Origin: Maniola hyperantus
Lineage: Eukaryota > Arthropoda > Insecta > Lepidoptera > Nymphalidae
Assembly: GCF_902806685.2 (NCBI RefSeq)
Contig: NC_048557.2
Coordinates: 3,774,654 to 3,838,653 of the forward strand
Direction of reading: 5' to 3'
DNA length: 64,000 nt
How positions within the stretch are numbered: the first letter of the stretch is position 1; each line of letters opens with the position of its first letter. The notes below the pieces were generated by a model. It worked only from the letters and a program-made list of their open reading frames with translations, made no database searches and was not told the DNA's origin. The position numbers and the translations under genes are program-made. Shown here in pieces: positions 63,557 through 64,000 of the stretch.

Positions 63557-64000
63557 CCCAGCCGCGCCGACGGCCGCGCTCTCAGCCGCGCCGACGGCCG
63601 CGCTCTCAGCCGCGCCGACGGCCGCGCTCTCAGCCGCGCCGACGGCCGCGCTCTCAGCCGCGCCGACGGCCGCGCTCTCAGCCGCGCCGACGGCCGCGCT
63701 CTCAGCCGCGCCGACGGTCACGTCCCCAGCCGCACCGGCGGCTGCGCTTCCAGCCGCGCCGACGACCACACCAACGGCCGCGATCCCGGCCGCGCCAACG
63801 GCCGCGCACCCAGCCACGCCGACGGCCGCACTCCCGGCCGTACCGACGGCCGCGCTCCCGGCCGCGCCAACGGCCGCACTCCCGGCCGTACCGACGGCCG
63901 CGCTCCCAGCTGCACCGGCGGCCGCGCTCCCAGCCGCACTCCCGGCTGCGCCAACGGCCGTGCTCCCGGCCGCGCTCCCAGCCGCATCGACGGCCGCGCT
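63557..64000 (+). repeat. GC-rich 24-bp minisatellite reaching the window edge
   Basis: The unit GCCGCGCTCTCAGCC + GCGCCGACG repeats exactly several times (63575-63715), then diverges. Because 24 is divisible by 3, frames stay open: plus strand reads APTAALSA repeats, minus strand AVGAAESA repeats. It could be part of an alanine/proline-rich exon, but there is no start codon or convincing splice site. Confidence 0.9.

Noticed and set aside
1..64000. CRISPR arrays, operons, rRNA genes, prokaryotic signals
   Set aside because: None seen; tandem repeats present are coding-array or minisatellite repeats without unique spacers.

Overview
The window looks like nuclear DNA of a moth or butterfly (Lepidoptera). 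It has AT-rich introns with GT/AG splice sites, insect versions of conserved eukaryotic genes, a THAP-ZAD-C2H2 zinc-finger gene of a lepidopteran type, and dense dispersed repeats, including SINEs that open with GACTTCGTCCGCGTGGA and tRNA-headed SINEs with ATG-repeat tails. No species can be named. All exon models below were built by hand from reading frame, splice sites and remembered family sequences; nothing was aligned or searched.

Layout. (1) 0.6-5.1 kb, minus strand: two head-to-tail copies of MITD1 (ESCRT-III-binding MIT-domain protein). One is complete (5116 to 1977, 4 exons); of the other only exon 1 (765 to 639) lies inside the window. An 84-bp perfect palindrome sits between them. 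(2) 7.1-13.8 kb, plus strand: an 8-exon gene for a THAP + ZAD + 24-finger C2H2 protein whose last exon is mostly a 22-unit, 84-bp tandem array. (3) 15.4-22.5 kb: a nearly complete BEL/Pao LTR retrotransposon with one 1727-codon gag-pol frame and apparently identical LTRs, followed by a scrambled tail made of its own pieces. (4) 25.8-38.1 kb, plus strand: POLR3C/RPC3, a core RNA polymerase III subunit, in 11 coding exons. Its introns are full of SINEs, MITEs and a 2.9-kb foldback element. (5) 38-48.7 kb: no gene recognised; AT-rich DNA with many MITEs. (6) 48.7-49.9 kb, minus strand: the last two coding exons of UBL3, a membrane-anchored ubiquitin-like protein; its 5' exons were not found. (7) 50.6 kb, minus strand: a tRNA-Thr(UGU) gene. 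(8) 51.6-55.4 kb: a non-coding LTR element with a 4-bp target duplication and a hairpin LTR-LTR junction. (9) 56.5-58.3 kb: a tandem duplication of about 0.8 kb, one copy of which holds a MITE the other lacks. (10) 58.3-64 kb: repeats, AT-rich DNA, a 36-bp minisatellite, and a GC-rich 24-bp minisatellite running off the right edge.

The host genes are unrelated housekeeping or regulatory genes and form no pathway. The most unusual material concerns mobile elements: self-rearranged retroelements at 22.0-22.5 and 52.3 kb, the foldback element with clustered GTGCGT motifs and a THAP remnant, and repeats that end within about 0-25 nt of several POLR3C splice acceptors.
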